Assembly (NCBI GenBank): GCA_964581165.1
Contig: CAZOMM010000016.1
Span: 1 to 31,413 of the forward strand
DNA length: 31,413 nt
From: CAZPAN01 sp964581165
Lineage (GTDB): Bacteria > Actinomycetota > Coriobacteriia > Coriobacteriales > CADBOM01
Direction of reading: 5' to 3'
Shown here: piece by piece, positions 23,341 to 30,557 of the stretch
Numbering within the stretch: position 1 is the first letter of the stretch
How the letters are laid out: each line of letters starts with the position of its first letter
Notes under the pieces: generated by a model
What the model was told of the DNA's origin: nothing
Databases searched by the model: none
Seen by the model: only the letters and a program-made list of their open reading frames with translations
Program-made: the position numbers and the translations under genes

Positions 23341-25074
23341 CTACTCCGCCGCAATGATCATGGGATACAAGGGCTGCTCGCCTCTACTGGCCTCTATCTC
23401 AAGATCTGGATACATCTGCTCAAGCCTATCAGCTATAGATTCCAGCATTTCATCAGACATATCGCAGCCTGCCAGTAAGGTGAGATTATCAATGGAGCTA
23501 GACGAGGTCATCAAATCCACTGCACGAATGCAAACATCATCAAATTCGCTGCCAACCAGCTCAATTCGCCCATCTACGATTCCCATCACGTCGCCTTTTG
23601 ACACCAAGACACCAGCCTCGGTAACGGCATCTTTAACAGCTGTTGTAACCTCGCAGGTGCTAACGTCATCAATCGCTGCGGTCATCATCTCAAGGTTTTC
23701 TTCTAAGGAAAGCATTGCATTTCCATAAATCATCGCGGTAAATGTTTGGGGAATCGAGGTGGTTGGAACCACCGCACAGGGTTTGCCAGCAATTTCTGCG
23801 GCCGAATTGGCTGACATCACAATATTTTTATTACCCGGCAGAACAATCACGCTTTTGGCATTTACAGCCTTAATGGCATCCACGATATCCGAAGTTGAGG
23901 GATTCATGGTCTGCCCGCCCGAGACAACCTTATCCACTCCAAGTGACTCTAAAATCGCAACATTGCCCGAGCCAACAGCTACTGCGACAAAACCAACACC
24001 TTCCACAGCAGTGCCAGCGCCAGCGCCTGAGGCTCCTGTGGTCCCTGATGTTCCTGAGCCCCCTGAGGCTCCTGAGGCCCCCAAAGTCTCCGAATCGCCA
24101 GCAGATCCGCTTTGCTCGTCGGCAACAATCTTGTCGATGCGCTCCTCACTTTGCATATCCATGTTATGGATAAAAATCTCATGAGGCTGACCGCGCTGGA
24201 TCATCCAGCTTAAAACCTCGCCAGGCTGATCGGTGTGAACATGCACCTTAAAGTCTGGATGCTCGCCTACTACAAGTTGGCAATCACCCATGGTCTCTAG
24301 GTATGCATAGGCTTCTTCTACATCGAGATCCCTGCTCTTAAAAAGAAACTCAGTACAGTACCTAAAGTTATGATCTTCCCAGTCGTTAACCTGCTCAATT
24401 GCTACCTTGGCACCGCCTTGAATCTTAAAGACCTCATCGTCTTTAGAAACAACAGTGCCACTTCCCAAAAAGCTATCAACAAAAGCTTCAAGCATCACAG
24501 CAAAGGCTAGCCCACCAGAATCTACCACTCCATTTTCTTTGAGGGTAGGCATTAGATCGGGAGTTCTCTTTACCGACTCCATAGCCTCTGTGGCCATGCC
24601 TCTAAACAGCTCAGCTGTAGAAAGTCCATCCTCGGCAGCCTTTGTGGCATAAGCGGCAACATCCTTAACAACAGTAAGAATTGTGCCCTCAACAGGCTTG
24701 CGAACAGCTTTGTAAGCAACCTCGCGAGCCTTCTCAAAACTATGAGCTATAGAGGATGGATCGATCTCGCTGCACTCAGAAGCACCCTCGGCAATGCCCC
24801 GTAAAATCTGACTAGTAATAACTCCAGAATTGCCCCTTGCGCCCATCAGAGAACCACGCTTGATAGCTCTAAATATGCGAACCATCGTTATATCTTCGGG
24901 AAGCTTATCAAGCTCTTTAACAACATTGGCCATCGTAAGCGAAACATTAGTGCCAGTATCACCATCGGGGATCGGAAAGACATTTAGCCGATTGATCTCC
25001 TCTTGGCGTTCTGTGACGGCCTCGTAGGCGGCTTTAACAGCTCGCCTGAACTTATTCTTAACGCTAATTTCCAT
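23341..25074 (-). CDS. DAK-domain protein, YloV / FakA-like fatty acid kinase subunit
   Basis: A 577-aa protein of the YloV/FakA family. In Firmicutes the homologue phosphorylates fatty acids presented by a FakB protein. The N-terminal DhaL/DAK2 domain (1-205) shows NVFPIPDGDTGTN (31-43, with the Mg/ATP-binding aspartates) and SLMGARGNSGV (75-85). The middle and C-terminal regions match the DAK2-associated domain, with KVHVHTDQPGEVL and IVLPGNKNIVMSA. Residues 320-358 are a Gly/Ser/Ala/Thr repeat linker (GASGASGGSG, TGASGAGAG) between middle and C-terminal domains. No FakB gene is in the window, so the substrate is inferred from family. It follows the Asp23-family gene, the classic yloU-yloV arrangement. 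Confidence 0.9.
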   Translation of the reverse strand: MEISVKNKFRRAVKAAYEAVTERQEEINRLNVFPIPDGDTGTNVSLTMANVVKELDKLPEDITMVRIFRAIKRGSLMGARGNSGVITSQILRGIAEGASECSEIDPSSIAHSFEKAREVAYKAVRKPVEGTILTVVKDVAAYATKAAEDGLSTAELFRGMATEAMESVKRTPDLMPTLKENGVVDSGGLAFAVMLEAFVDSFLGSGTVVSKDDEVFKIQGGAKVAIEQVNDWEDHNFRYCTEFLFKSRDLDVEEAYAYLETMGDCQLVVGEHPDFKVHVHTDQPGEVLSWMIQRGQPHEIFIHNMDMQSEERIDKIVADEQSGSAGDSETLGASGASGGSGTSGTTGASGAGAGTAVEGVGFVAVAVGSGNVAILESLGVDKVVSGGQTMNPSTSDIVDAIKAVNAKSVIVLPGNKNIVMSANSAAEIAGKPCAVVPTTSIPQTFTAMIYGNAMLSLEENLEMMTAAIDDVSTCEVTTAVKDAVTEAGVLVSKGDVMGIVDGRIELVGSEFDDVCIRAVDLMTSSSSIDNLTLLAGCDMSDEMLESIADRLEQMYPDLEIEASRGEQPLYPMIIAAE

Positions 25075-25216
25075 TTCAACGGTTCCTAGTTCGACATTTG
25101 GGCAAGTCTATTCAAGGGTTATCAAGGGTTAGATTGAGATTTTGATGAATGTGTTTAGAAGTAGAGACAAATCCCTCAAGCCAAGCTTCGAATCAAGCTT
25201 TAAAGCAAGTCTCGAA

Positions 25217-25573
25217 TCAAGCCTTGACCCCCTGAATGTTAATCGATATGTCATCGATTTCTATATCTAGATACTCCTCTAGGGCATACCTGACAGTTTC
25301 TGCAAGATTTTCTGCCACAACAGAAATATTGGTGCCATATTGAACAACTATGTATATCTCCACAGAGGCCGAATCGCCGTGGTTGTGAACCAAAATCCCT
25401 CGGCGAAGCTTTTGCATTGGAAGCATCTTGGCTATGCCATCACCCAAATTGGGTGTAGCCATACCCGCAACCCCATAGCTAGTAAGGGCAACATATCCAA
25501 TCATGTCTTGGATTACGCCCTCGTCTACTTCGACAGTGCCTGGTACTAACTTATCGCGATCAAACTCATCCAT
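25217..25573 (-). CDS. Asp23/Gls24 family (YloU-like) envelope stress protein
   Basis: A 118-aa Asp23/Gls24 (DUF322) protein. The family forms small cytoplasmic or membrane-associated proteins linked to envelope stress and is usually encoded before yloV. Seen here: VDEGVIQDMIGYVALTSYG, the VEIYIVVQYGTNISVVAENL core and a terminal VDISINIQGVK-like strand. There is no membrane anchor. Start ATG 25573 with AAGGGAG about 8 bases upstream. The 142-bp gap to the DAK-domain gene has short CGAATCAAGC repeats but no gene. Confidence 0.92.
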   Translation of the reverse strand: MDEFDRDKLVPGTVEVDEGVIQDMIGYVALTSYGVAGMATPNLGDGIAKMLPMQKLRRGILVHNHGDSASVEIYIVVQYGTNISVVAENLAETVRYALEEYLDIEIDDISINIQGVKA

Positions 25574-25722
25574 TATGATCTCCCTTTCGTCACTCGAAGA
25601 TCACTGGCCATATTAACAAAAATGTTACCTAGCTAGAACTCGGTCCAACTAGGGGTAAGGCCATTATCTACTATGCGCGTGTATAATGTATCCACATTTG
25701 GCTGCATTGATTAATAGGTAGG
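25574..25722 (+). promoter_or_regulatory. Divergent promoter region with a TATAAT box ahead of the toxin-antitoxin pair
   Basis: A perfect TATAAT (25682-25687) lies 35 bp before the antitoxin frame on the plus strand. No matching -35 hexamer was found at 16-18 bp, so it may be a regulated or weak promoter. CTAGCTAG (25629-25636) is an 8-bp palindrome and a candidate operator. The minus-strand promoter of the Asp23-family gene must also lie here but was not resolved. Confidence 0.45.
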
Positions 25723-26292
25723 ATGATAATAGTGCCAGCACTGCAAATATGGGATCTACCAGAAGAATTGTACGTACGCCTGAGGGAATGTGCCGAACGA
25801 GAGCATAGAAGCGTCGCTAATCAGACCATTGTTGCCATCGAAGAGATGCTCTCAAATCAAAACTGTGATAGAGAAAAACCTCCTAGAGGGAAAAAGGCTG
25901 AATACCCTAGATCTAAGGACACTCTCTCACAGAAGTATGGGAGAAATCCTAAGTCTTTCGTTTCACAGTTCCAAACCGAATCGGAACGAAAAGCGCGCAT
26001 AGAAAAGCTCGAGGTGCTGTTTTCAGAATGTGACCGCATAAATAAACTCGACTCAGAAGAATCCATATCATCTGAGCAAATCGTGCAATGGATTCGCGAG
26101 AGTCGAGATTGCAATCATAGCGACAAAAACGCTGATAGTGGCAAGAACACGTGCGGTGACAAAAATGTCGATAGTGACAAGAACACTGACGGCAACAAGA
26201 ACACTGACGGCAACAAGAACACTGACGGCAACAAGAACACCGTTTTGGATTCAGTCGAAAAATCTGAGGATGATCGCCAATGTATGTCCTAG
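25723..26292 (+). CDS. FitA-like ribbon-helix-helix antitoxin with repeat-rich C-terminus
   Basis: Predicted antitoxin and autorepressor of the downstream PIN toxin. The N-terminus (about 5-45: ALQIWDLPEELYVRLRECA, then SVANQTIVAIEEML) fits a FitA/Arc-type ribbon-helix-helix DNA-binding domain. Typical relatives have about 70-90 aa; this one has 189. Residues 50-130 are a charged, partly helical middle (toxin wrapping is likely there or further on). Residues 131-177 are Asn/Lys/Asp/Gly/Thr repeats, including three exact copies of an 18-bp unit (NTDGNK). The frame starts at ATG 25723, but AGGTAGG abuts it and is better spaced (9 bases) for GTG 25732. The end overlaps the toxin gene by 13 bp. 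Confidence 0.8.
   Translation: MIIVPALQIWDLPEELYVRLRECAEREHRSVANQTIVAIEEMLSNQNCDREKPPRGKKAEYPRSKDTLSQKYGRNPKSFVSQFQTESERKARIEKLEVLFSECDRINKLDSEESISSEQIVQWIRESRDCNHSDKNADSGKNTCGDKNVDSDKNTDGNKNTDGNKNTDGNKNTVLDSVEKSEDDRQCMS
26182..26235 (+). repeat. Three exact 18-bp tandem repeats in the antitoxin gene
   Basis: AACACTGACGGCAACAAG is repeated at 26182-26199, 26200-26217 and 26218-26235. It is flanked on both sides by diverged copies (from about 26111), encoding NTDGNK hexapeptides. Confidence 0.9.
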
Positions 26293-26783
26293 ATGTAAGC
26301 GCCGCCTTTGCGATGATTGAGGGTAGTGCAGAGGCAACGGCTTTAAGATCACTTCTGCTAAACGGAGAACGCATAATAGCGCCGAGGATTTTCTTGGTGG
26401 AATCGGCTGACGCTATCTGGAAAAGTGTGGTATTTGGCAAGAAGAGCCCCGAATATGCCGCGCAACGTCTTGAAATAATCACCGCACTTGTTGATGAGTT
26501 TCATTCGGACAGCATGCTTGTGCGAGAGGCCTTTAACGAAGCGATACAGTATGGGCACTCCGTATACGACATGCTCTACCTTGTCCTTGCAAGACGATCC
26601 GGGGCGACGCTTTTTACCCTAGACAACAAACTCATCGAAACATCCAGACAGGCGCGTGTCGACTGCTTGGAGCTTACAGATTTTAGTGATACGGCTTTTG
26701 GTGGCGCAAATTTTAAAGACACAGTATTCAGTGATACAAATTTTAAAGACACAAATTTTAGTGACACATCTTTTAAGGGCTAA
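26280..26783 (+). CDS. PIN-domain (VapC/FitB-like) toxin with pentapeptide-repeat tail
   Basis: Predicted Mg-dependent ribonuclease toxin. The PIN fold covers residues 1-130, with acidic residues at the expected places: Asp5 (YVLDVSAAF), Glu41 (FLVESADAIW), Asp97 (VYDMLYLVLAR) and Asp115 (TLFTLDNKL). A typical PIN toxin stops near residue 130-140. Here residues 133-167 are seven perfect pentads (TDFSD, TAFGG, ANFKD, TVFSD, TNFKD, TNFSD, TSFKG) with Phe in the central position, as in pentapeptide-repeat proteins, reaching exactly to the C-terminus. The start at 26280 overlaps the antitoxin. The toxin assignment is strong; whether the tail folds as a repeat helix is inference. Confidence 0.87.
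   Translation: MYVLDVSAAFAMIEGSAEATALRSLLLNGERIIAPRIFLVESADAIWKSVVFGKKSPEYAAQRLEIITALVDEFHSDSMLVREAFNEAIQYGHSVYDMLYLVLARRSGATLFTLDNKLIETSRQARVDCLELTDFSDTAFGGANFKDTVFSDTNFKDTNFSDTSFKG
26676..26780 (+). repeat. 15-bp coding repeats forming the toxin's pentapeptide tail
   Basis: Seven 15-bp units related to GATACAAATTTTAAA encode the final 35 residues of the PIN toxin. The last few units are nearly identical in pairs, suggesting 30-bp duplications. Confidence 0.85.
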
Positions 26784-27093
26784 GGCTTAAGAGCTAGACC
26801 TTGACATTCAGACATTTAGCTTTTGGGAGTTAATCCCTAACCGTAACATTTAGACACACAGCCTTTAAGAGCTAAGCCCTCAAACATTTGAAGATACAGT
26901 TTTTGAGAGCTTAGCTCTATCACTCACATCCTTAAGCAAATGTATGCGAGATGCGCCACGTGCGCTACGTGCGTCACAGCGTCACGTCTTGGCCACGCGC
27001 CGGCTATGCACCGGCCACGCGCCGACTACGCACTAGCTACATGGCGGCTACGCACTAGCTACGTGCCGGCTACGTGCGGGCCCTTAGTGACTC
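26784..27093. other. 310-bp repeat-filled region between convergent toxin and CoA-ligase genes
   Basis: No gene seen. The first part (26784-26935) is AT-rich and carries fragments resembling the toxin tail repeat (for example GACACACAGCCTTTAAG and GATACAGTTTTTGAG), plus GAGCTTAGCTC, a short inverted repeat. The second part (26940-27090) is GC-rich with CTACGTGCG/GCCACGCGCC-like motifs and a 22-bp tandem unit. No clear terminator for either gene was found. Confidence 0.6.
27024..27067. repeat. 22-bp GC-rich tandem repeat
   Basis: Two adjacent copies (27024-27045 and 27046-27067) share CTACGCACTAGCTAC and differ at three positions. A truncated third copy begins at 27068. Diverged GGC(T/C)A(C/T)GC-type units extend the array to the left, to about 26950. 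Confidence 0.75.
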
Positions 27094-28329
27094 CTAGTAC
27101 CTGTTGTCATAGATTCTTGTTGACTTTTTTTCGGAGCGTGGGAGCTCCCCTGTCATAACAGCCTTTGCTTCTATCCTGATTCCTATACGGTTTTTAAAAA
27201 CATTTACAACTTGCTGTTCAACAGTAGGAAAGTCGTGAGGATCAAGATCAGTTTCGAAGAAGAGCGTCAAGATATCCCTGCCATTTAAGTGATCGATCAT
27301 AACTTGATATTCGCTACTCGCATCTGCAATAAGAGCAAGCACCTCTTCCATCTGCGCTGGGAAGATATTGACTCCTTTGACTTTGAACATGTCGTCTGTC
27401 CTACCAATTAAAGAATCAATTCGAGGATAGGAGTGTCCGCACTTGCACTGTCCTGGGATGATCCTAGATAGGTCATGAGTTCTGTAGCGGATCAGCGGAG
27501 CGCCTTCTTTACGAAGAGTGGTGATAACAAGTTCTCCAATCTCTCCATCTTCGACCTGTTCTCCAGTTTTTGGGTTTATGACTTCTATGTAGATGTAGTC
27601 GTCCCAATAGTGCATTCCGCACTCTTCGTCACAGCTAATACCAATTCCAGGCCCATAAATCTCTGTAAGGCCGTAAATGTCATAGAGTTTTACGCCCAGT
27701 TCTTTTGCGATTCTAGCGCGCATTTTTTCGCCCCAGCGCTCAGAGCCAATTAGAGCACGACGCAGGTGGATTTTGTCACCAATATTACGTTTGGCTATCT
27801 CTTCTGCAAGAAGCAGAGCATAAGACGATGTGGCGCAAAGCACCGTTGATTTCATATCCATCATCATACGCAGCTGCTTATCTGTATTCCCAGGCCCCAT
27901 GGGTATGGCCATGGCACCAATCTCTTCTGCACCAGCCTCAAATCCAAGCCCCGCTGTCCAAAGGCCATAACCAGGCGTGATATGAACGCGATCGTTTGCA
28001 GTAACCCCTGCCATCTCGTAGCAGCGCTTAAACATATAAGCCCAGTCGGCAAGATCCTTTTTTGTATAGGGGATGATAACTGGAGTTCCAGTGGTTCCAG
28101 ACGAAGAGTGAATCCTGACAATTTTCTCATCGGGAACCGCCTGAAGTCCAAGCGGATATGCATTACGCAAATCGGCTTTGGTAGTAAATGGCAGCTGATA
28201 AAAATCTTCTGAGCTATTTATCTTAGAAACATCGATGCCTTCGAACTTCTTTCGATAAAACTCACTTTTGTCCTTGATATTGGCAAGAAGCTCCTTTATC
28301 AACACCATCTGTTGTTCGCCGATTTGCAC
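27094..28329 (-). CDS. Phenylacetate-CoA ligase family protein
   Basis: AMP-forming acyl-CoA ligase of the PaaK family, which activates arylacetic acids (phenylacetate, indoleacetate) or, run in reverse, makes ATP from aryl-CoA. Seen in the sequence: the P-loop SSSGTTGTPV (about 75-84 from the chosen start), YGLTEIYGPGIG (ATP/AMP-binding A5 region), RTHDLS and SLIGRTDDMFKVKGVNIFP, followed by the PaaK C-terminal domain. AGGAGG at 28336-28341 lies 6 bases before GTG 28329, so that start (411 aa) is chosen over the longer TTG at 28353. The gene diverges from iorAB, which produces aryl-CoA from aromatic 2-oxoacids. The pairing suggests substrate-level ATP formation from aryl-CoA during amino-acid fermentation. 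The true substrate is not determined. Confidence 0.92.
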   Translation of the reverse strand: MQIGEQQMVLIKELLANIKDKSEFYRKKFEGIDVSKINSSEDFYQLPFTTKADLRNAYPLGLQAVPDEKIVRIHSSSGTTGTPVIIPYTKKDLADWAYMFKRCYEMAGVTANDRVHITPGYGLWTAGLGFEAGAEEIGAMAIPMGPGNTDKQLRMMMDMKSTVLCATSSYALLLAEEIAKRNIGDKIHLRRALIGSERWGEKMRARIAKELGVKLYDIYGLTEIYGPGIGISCDEECGMHYWDDYIYIEVINPKTGEQVEDGEIGELVITTLRKEGAPLIRYRTHDLSRIIPGQCKCGHSYPRIDSLIGRTDDMFKVKGVNIFPAQMEEVLALIADASSEYQVMIDHLNGRDILTLFFETDLDPHDFPTVEQQVVNVFKNRIGIRIEAKAVMTGELPRSEKKSTRIYDNRY

Positions 28330-28335
28330 TTTCAG

Positions 28336-28341
28336 CCTCCT
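28336..28341 (-). promoter_or_regulatory. Ribosome binding site that sets the CoA-ligase start
   Basis: AGGAGG, minus strand, six bases before GTG 28329. It lies inside the longer TTG-initiated frame and so argues against that start. Confidence 0.8.
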
Positions 28342-28428
28342 AATAAACTTCAATTCTCCCTAAGACTTGTTTCTGTTTTTGTTTCTGTCCGACCAGATCC
28401 TATTAGTCGAAATTTAGAAAACTAGTCT

Positions 28429-28467
28429 GATGATATCATCTTGCACCATGGCCGGGACTTATCCCGG
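28429..28467 (+). promoter_or_regulatory. Perfect palindrome and hairpin in the CoA-ligase / iorA divergent region
   Basis: GATGATATCATC (28429-28440) is a perfect 12-bp palindrome, a candidate operator that also contains TATCAT, a possible -10 element for iorA. A second element, CCGGGA-CTTA-TCCCGG (28452-28467), is a 6-bp GC-rich stem that would sit just ahead of the iorA ribosome site GAGAGGA (28479-28485). No regulator gene is adjacent. Symmetry is seen directly; function is inference. Confidence 0.5.
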
Positions 28468-28496
28468 ATGGAGAGCGCGAGAGGATATGGTCAAAA

Positions 28497-30557
28497 ATGG
28501 GATCTGGGCTTCTTGGCGGCAACGCTAGGCTTCTTACCGGCAACGAATCCTTAGGGTTTGGAGCTATAGCAGCCGGAGTCAATATTGTGTGTGGTTATCC
28601 AGGCACGCCTTCTACAGAGGTGCTAGAAACAATAGCCCTTAACAACCCCGAGGGGCAAATACACGTAGAGTGGTCAACAAACGAAAAAGCAGCGCTTGAA
28701 CTGGCTGCAGGAGCATCGTATTGCGGGGCGAGATGTCTAGTAACAATGAAACAGGTGGGTCTCAACGTTGCTGCAGATCCTTTGATGTGTCTTAGATATA
28801 TCGGTGTTAAGGGAGGAGTCGTGTTGCTTGTTGCAGACGATCCTGGCCCAATATCCTCACAAACCGAGCAAGATACCCGCAGGTTTGCATCTTTTTCAAA
28901 GGTTCCTGTACTCGATCCTTCTACAAATCAAGAAGCCTACTCAATGATAATCGAGGCTTTTGAGATCTCTGAGCGCTTTGAAACCCCCGTAATAGTAAGA
29001 CCAACAACGAGAATTAGCCACGGAGGCGGACTTCTCGATCCAATTGATCCTAAATCTTATTTGCCGCATAAAGTGAATGGTTTTGAGAGGGATCCAAAAT
29101 GGGTGATATTCCCACAAAGGTCACTGGCAGCTCACAAAAAGATACTCTCGGATCTTCCAGCTATATCAGAGGAATTTTCGCAATCAAGCTTCAATCTGAT
29201 ACAAGAGATGCATCTTGGACTTAGTGGAGGTTTCGTAAATTGCGAGGGGCCTGTGGATGGCGTGGGGCCTATGGATGGCGTGGGGCCTATGGATGGCGAG
29301 GGGCCTGCAAATAGCGAGGGATCCGTAAATGCTGAAGGATCCGTAAATTCCAAAAGCTCTAAGGACACTCCTAAGTTGGGATTCGCCACAGGAGGAGTTT
29401 CTTACGCCTACACAATAGAAGCGCTCTTGCGTCTGAATGATTTATTGACAGAGCAAAACAAAGCGGGACTAGACGTTCGGGTTTTAAAGGTTGGCACTCC
29501 CTATCCATTTCCCAATACATTAGCGCAGCGTTTCTTAGATGGGCTTGATCGCGTGCTTTGTCTAGAAGAACTTGACAGTGTTATTGAAGATAATCTCATA
29601 GCAGTCTGTGGCAGACATCATCTAGACACTCTGATCTCGGGTAAAAACGATCATGCATCTAAGGAAACAGGTGAAAATTCAATCGATTCGGTCTTGTCTG
29701 ACATTAGGACATTTCTAGGCGATTTTGATCCCGATACTACACCTTCCAAAGAGAACTCGCTCAAAGATGTAGCAAAGCCAACAGTATCACTCCCATCTAG
29801 ACCACCAGTACTATGTGCAGGATGTCCCCACCGGGGAGCCTTTTATGCCGTAAAAAGGGCAACAAAGGGCATGAAGACCTACTACTCTGGAGACATTGGA
29901 TGCTATACGCTCGGTAATGCCATGCCACTTGATATGGTGGATAACTGTCTGTGCATGGGTGCTGGAATCACGATGGCGCAGGGAATGAAGGTAGCCGAGC
30001 CAGACTCGATTAACTTTGCCTTTGTTGGCGATTCCACCTTTTTTGCATCTGGCATCACTGGGGTAGTAAATGCTGTTTACAACGGCAACGACATAAAGCT
30101 GATGGTTTTAGATAATTCCACGACGGCAATGACGGGACATCAGCCTCATCCGGGCACAGGAATCAGAATGTCTGAACGCCCCGACGGCAAAACAAAGGTC
30201 GATCCAATCTCAATAGCAGCTGTACTCGAAGCAATTGGTGTATCTCCGGTCTTGCAGTGTGATCCAAATAATCTTGAGGAATCGATTGATTGTGTAAGTA
30301 AAGTGATCAATTCATCTGGAACTTCTGCAATCATCTTTAAGTCACCGTGCGTTGCTATTGAGCGCTCTACAAGAAGCGCATCTATTGACGAAGCGGCCTG
30401 CACAAAATGTCTGCGTTGCATACGAGAACTTGGATGCCCTGCACTTTCGATTTCAAACGGGCTTGTTTCTATAAGTCGATCTCAGTGCAATGGCTGCGGT
30501 CTTTGCGCTCAGGTTTGCCCCTTCCAAGCAATAAATGTTGAGGAGGCCGTACGATGA
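28497..30557 (+). CDS. iorA: Indolepyruvate ferredoxin oxidoreductase, alpha subunit
   Basis: Oxidatively decarboxylates aromatic 2-oxoacids (indolepyruvate, phenylpyruvate) to aryl-CoA, reducing ferredoxin. The 686-aa product has an N-terminal pyrimidine-binding domain (VEWSTNEKAALELAAGAS, 57-74), a thiamine diphosphate domain (GDIGCYTLGNAMP, 465-477; GDSTFFASGITGVVNA, 511-526) and two C-terminal [4Fe-4S] motifs (Cys635, 638, 641, 647 and Cys664, 667, 670, 674). Typical IorA proteins have about 600-650 aa. Residues 242-291 are a hexapeptide repeat insertion (GPMDGV-like) encoded by 18-bp units, between the N-terminal domain and the next conserved block (LGFATGGVSYAYT). ATG 28497 is preceded by GAGAGGA at 11 bases. 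The end overlaps iorB by 4 bases (ATGA), so translation is coupled. Confidence 0.96.
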   Translation: MGSGLLGGNARLLTGNESLGFGAIAAGVNIVCGYPGTPSTEVLETIALNNPEGQIHVEWSTNEKAALELAAGASYCGARCLVTMKQVGLNVAADPLMCLRYIGVKGGVVLLVADDPGPISSQTEQDTRRFASFSKVPVLDPSTNQEAYSMIIEAFEISERFETPVIVRPTTRISHGGGLLDPIDPKSYLPHKVNGFERDPKWVIFPQRSLAAHKKILSDLPAISEEFSQSSFNLIQEMHLGLSGGFVNCEGPVDGVGPMDGVGPMDGEGPANSEGSVNAEGSVNSKSSKDTPKLGFATGGVSYAYTIEALLRLNDLLTEQNKAGLDVRVLKVGTPYPFPNTLAQRFLDGLDRVLCLEELDSVIEDNLIAVCGRHHLDTLISGKNDHASKETGENSIDSVLSDIRTFLGDFDPDTTPSKENSLKDVAKPTVSLPSRPPVLCAGCPHRGAFYAVKRATKGMKTYYSGDIGCYTLGNAMPLDMVDNCLCMGAGITMAQGMKVAEPDSINFAFVGDSTFFASGITGVVNAVYNGNDIKLMVLDNSTTAMTGHQPHPGTGIRMSERPDGKTKVDPISIAAVLEAIGVSPVLQCDPNNLEESIDCVSKVINSSGTSAIIFKSPCVAIERSTRSASIDEAACTKCLRCIRELGCPALSISNGLVSISRSQCNGCGLCAQVCPFQAINVEEAVR
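29242..29349 (+). repeat. Six 18-bp coding repeats in iorA
   Basis: Units start at 29242, 29260, 29278, 29296, 29314 and 29332. The second and third are identical (GCGTGGGGCCTATGGATG); later units drift to GCGAGGGATCCGTAAATG. Each encodes one hexapeptide. Confidence 0.9.

Noticed and set aside
26940..27158. 72-codon plus-strand frame (Cys/Ala/Thr/Arg-rich) in the GC-rich repeat
   Set aside because: Made of repeat sequence, overlaps the end of the CoA-ligase gene on the other strand, lacks a ribosome site.
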